Below, piece after piece: positions 61,158 through 64,000 of a stretch of 64,000 bases of DNA. Position 1 is the first letter of the stretch. The number at the start of each line of letters is the position of its first letter. The position numbers and the translations under genes were made by a program. Under the pieces are notes generated by a model. The model was given only the letters and a program-made list of their open reading frames with translations, was not told where the DNA came from and did not search any database. The DNA comes from Hyalella azteca (lineage: Eukaryota; Arthropoda; Malacostraca; Amphipoda; Hyalellidae): the NCBI RefSeq assembly GCF_000764305.2, contig NW_025947279.1:310001-374000 (forward strand), written 5' to 3'.

Positions 61158-63659
61158 TTATTCCGGCGTGTCGGTGATGTGAGGCGCCGGCGTCCGGCAG
61201 AACGGACAGTGTCCTTTCTGCAGCACCTGCAGGATGAAGTCGTCCGTGTGGAACAGCTGAAAAAAAAACACGATTTTTCTGATCAAATAATTCATTATCA
61301 TGATCAAAAAGAGGCAGCCAAAATGTTTCAATTGCAAACTAATGTCTTATAAAAATGAATCGATCGTTATGATTAGTATTACATAATATTCATTACCTGC
61401 AAATAATAGCAGGTGCAAAATTTTTTAAATTTCATAACAATATTTCCCTGAATTTCCTTACAATAGTATGCAAAGTAAGTTAGTCATCAAACTGTAATTA
61501 TACAGCTTTTCCGTGTTGTACAGGTCACCACGACTGAGAAACATGCAGTCGAAATTTCCAAACTAGCTTAGATTATTTCTTGCGTGCAAACAGTTGAATT
61601 ATATATCTAAAATTATATATTATCCATAATCAAGGCAAGTTTCCTCTGTTTGATCAGTTTTCGAGCAATGGAAATGAAATTGGCACCAGAAAGTTAAAAA
61701 TCCGGGCAGTTACCTTGTTCAAGTGCAATAATATTGCTTAGTTGCAAATAAAGCATGGTAATTAAACCGGATATTAACCATGCATATAAAAATTCCATCG
61801 GAAAGTGTTTAAAAACCTGTCAACTATACCTTACAGTTTTGCAATAATATTGCTTAATTGTAAATAGTAATGCACAACAGCATCGAAGCGGATATAAAAT
61901 GTGTAAAAAATTTATCTGAATGATAAAATTCACTTATGTAAAAATTTTATCTGAAAGTGTTTCATAAACCGGACGGCCACCTTATTGCAGTGCTGACAGT
62001 GCGTGATGGGTACGTCCGGCATTAGGTTCTTGTAGTAGGTGAAGCGCAGAGGTTTAGGCCACCGACAGATGATGATATCCTGTGGATCCTGTGCCTGTAG
62101 CGCCGCTCTGTTCAGCGTCACAGGCTCCATCTCTGATCCTGGCTGCAATTATATTTATATTATTTGAATATTTATGTGTTATATTATTATATTTGAATAT
62201 ATTTATTTACATTACCAACTTGTGTACGTATCTTAACGAATAGAATTTTTTGTTTTTAAAAAACGCAACAGGCCAACTAGGCCTATTCTTCAGCGCCGAT
62301 ACAACTGTACTAAAGCAGTGGAGTCACCCAATGTGCTTCACACAGGAATTGTCTCACACATTCAGGAATTGATTCCATCATATTAATGAAATATACCGCT
62401 GATACCTGTAGCATATGTTACTTGAACAGTTATGTTAATTTACAATATCATAGAAATATTCTGTATAATTTGTTGCAAAATTAAAACATTTTCGATCAAT
62501 ATTACTTATTAAAAAGTTAGAAAACGCAGTAGGTATTTTTTAATTGCGATACATTATGCAATATTTATTTAGCCATATCCCTACTCTGATAATGTTAAAA
62601 GCATTTATATTCAACATTAATCTAATATTTAACTATCTTCGACAGAAAAAAGGGTTGAAAATTTGTCTGAATCGGTATAAATTAAAAAAATGAAAACTTG
62701 AGAGCCATCTTAACAAGATACACATGAAAATAAGTGCATGTTAAATAATTGCCGCTTTAAATATTTTATTTTGAGTTCAATTATTTACTGAGAGGTTTGA
62801 TTTTCTGTTCAATTATTGCTTGAAAGGTTTCATTTGCGATTAAACCGTTTATTGAAAGTTTTTTTTGCGTTCAATTATTGATTGAAAAGTTTTATTTCTT
62901 GTTTAATTATTGATTGATAGGTTATGTTCTGTGTGGATTTATTGATTGAAAGGTTTTGTTCGTTGTTTATTTATTGATTGATAGGTTTTGTTTTGTGACT
63001 ATTTACTAATTGGTAGGTTTCGTAACGTATTTATTTATCGATTGAAATGTTTTATTATGCGTTTATTCATTGATTGATAGGTTTTGTTTTGTGGTTTATT
63101 ATTAATTGGTAGGTTTTGTTACGTGTTTATTTATTGATTGATAGGTTTTATTATGTGTTTATTTATCGAGTGAATGGTTTAGTCACTGACGTAGATAGCA
63201 TTGAGGTTGGCAGAGAAGGGGTCGTCGGGGTTAAGTTTGTTGCCCTCCAAGTTAATGCGCTCTGCGTCGCCCTCCTCAGGAGCTGTCCAAACGTCGTCCT
63301 CACCCTCGTCTTTTTCTGCGTCCGTTGACTTCAGCGGAGAATCTCCGCCCGCCTGTATGTGAAATAATATTCATAAATAAATTTATGACAAATAAATACT
63401 CTTCATGTCCTTATCTATTACATATATTTACTTAATTTCACCTTACGAGGTAAAGCATCATGAAAGGGGCTTCAATTTTGCATTTGTATGTTACATTATA
63501 AACTAAGGTTAAACTTAACAATTTCTTAACAATTATAAACGATTGTCTGGGAACAGGGAAATTGGAAACATGTTTTCTATCATACTTGCTGGATAAGTCG
63601 AACTGCTTCCTCATCAGTAATGCCCTCAGCGAGCACAAATTGAACCACAGGCAGGACCT
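61158..63659 (-). CDS. IFT122: Intraflagellar transport protein 122, C-terminal four exons (partial)
   Basis: Minus-strand exons: 63659-63586, 63352-63191, 62142-61981, 61256-61158, stop TAA at 61160-61158. Junction phases agree (the first begins with two bases of a split codon, the rest phase 0). Readings: VLPVVQFVLAEGITDEEAVR; an acidic linker ending NPDDPFSANLNAIY; GSEMEPVTLNR, then DIIICRWPKPLRFTYYKNLM and PDVPITHCQHCNK; and LFHTDDFILQVLQKGHCPFC. The terminal C-x2-C (HCQHC) plus C-x2-C (CPFC) pair forms a zinc ribbon. The order GSE-PV, RWPxPLR, LxPDxxIT, FHxxDxxLxVLQxGxCPxC fits the IFT122 C-terminus. IFT122 is an IFT-A core subunit for retrograde transport and membrane-protein entry in cilia. 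The WD40 and TPR parts lie beyond the window. Other IFT-A WD/TPR proteins end in related zinc ribbons, so a search should confirm the paralogue. Confidence 0.82.
62780..63180. repeat. 32-bp minisatellite in IFT122 intron
   Basis: About twelve imperfect copies of a roughly 32-bp unit, TTTATTGATTGATAGGTTTT plus a variable GTTATGTGTTTA-like tail. Copies are most regular toward the right. The array ends about 10 nt from the donor of exon 63191-63352 (minus strand). Confidence 0.9.
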
Positions 63660-63676
63660 CTGTGCGAATACAACGG

Positions 63677-63806
63677 GTTACTTCAGTTCTATAGCCATCT
63701 CTGTTACTTCAGTGTGATACTCATTTCTATTACTTTAGTTCCATAACCATTTCTGTCACTTCAGTCCCATACCCATTTGTTTTATTTCAGCACGTTACCC
63801 ATTTCA
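63677..63806. repeat. 26-bp tandem repeat, 5 copies
   Basis: Five successive 26-bp units of the form GTTACTTCAGTYCYATANCC plus ATTTCT, together exactly 130 bp. In gene orientation the array sits just upstream of the acceptor of IFT122 exon 63659-63586. Confidence 0.9.
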
Positions 63807-64000
63807 ACAAGAACAAGAATTATTAAGAAGAGCGGGCTCGAGTATGCGACAATGACGTCCACAATACAAATTAATATTTCACTCAGTAAGCCGACGGCTT
63901 TGAATTCAGCTATGGACGCATCAGTGAAATTGGGGATCCAGGACTGAATTGGTTCCAGTTTCGGGAATTACTATTTACAATTCAATAAGATGAAATAAAG
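63807..64000. other. IFT122 intron or unassigned edge sequence
   Basis: No exon was identified with confidence. A minus-strand segment (about 63955-63880) is open, reading SWIPNFTDASIAEFKAVG, but it is too short and unflanked to assign. Confidence 0.3.

Noticed and set aside
62780..63180. A CRISPR array
   Set aside because: Units are contiguous imperfect tandem repeats without unique spacers, in an intron of an animal gene.

Overview
This is AT-rich animal DNA with spliced genes, long introns and many transposon relics. The antigen-5-like secreted CAP genes, an arthropod-type core promoter (TATA box plus TCAGTT initiator), Penelope-like, CR1/jockey-type and hAT elements point to an arthropod. 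A crustacean is my best guess, but no taxonomic marker settles it. The assembly contains a Nextera mate-pair adapter junction, so it was probably built with such libraries.

Layout. 1-3260: dense repeats (a terminal-inverted-repeat element cut by the window start, a long foldback MITE, a second MITE with the same ends, and a non-autonomous hAT with a perfect 8-bp target duplication). 4161-11517 (+): TAF1B, the TFIIB-like subunit of the RNA polymerase I factor SL1, in 10 exons whose phases all join. 13050-15930: two pieces of one non-LTR retrotransposon family, tail to tail. 17670-28351 (+): phenylalanine hydroxylase in 9 coding exons, with two candidate promoters and a candidate in-frame cassette exon. 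30900-44265 (+): a tandem array of CAP/antigen-5-like secreted protein genes, with two intact six-exon paralogues and a first-exon relic between them. A second hAT copy with the adapter artefact sits between the relic and the second gene. 46020-47660 and 55860-56360 (-): Penelope-like retroelement relics with a hammerhead-ribozyme-like motif. 48805-53126 (+): a three-exon gene for a 1286-residue RING-finger protein of unknown family with large low-complexity tails. 61158-63659 (-): the last four exons of IFT122.

The genes do not form a pathway. They cover rRNA transcription (TAF1B), tyrosine synthesis (PAH), secretion (CAP proteins), ciliary retrograde transport (IFT122) and probably ubiquitination (RING protein). 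The points most worth checking are the orphan RING gene, the two PAH promoters and cassette exon, exon-limited gene conversion between the CAP paralogues, the ribozyme-like motif inside a Penelope reading frame, and the chimeric adapter junction. All exon coordinates were derived by hand from GT/AG sites and reading-frame phase. No similarity search was run; family names rest on motifs I recognise.
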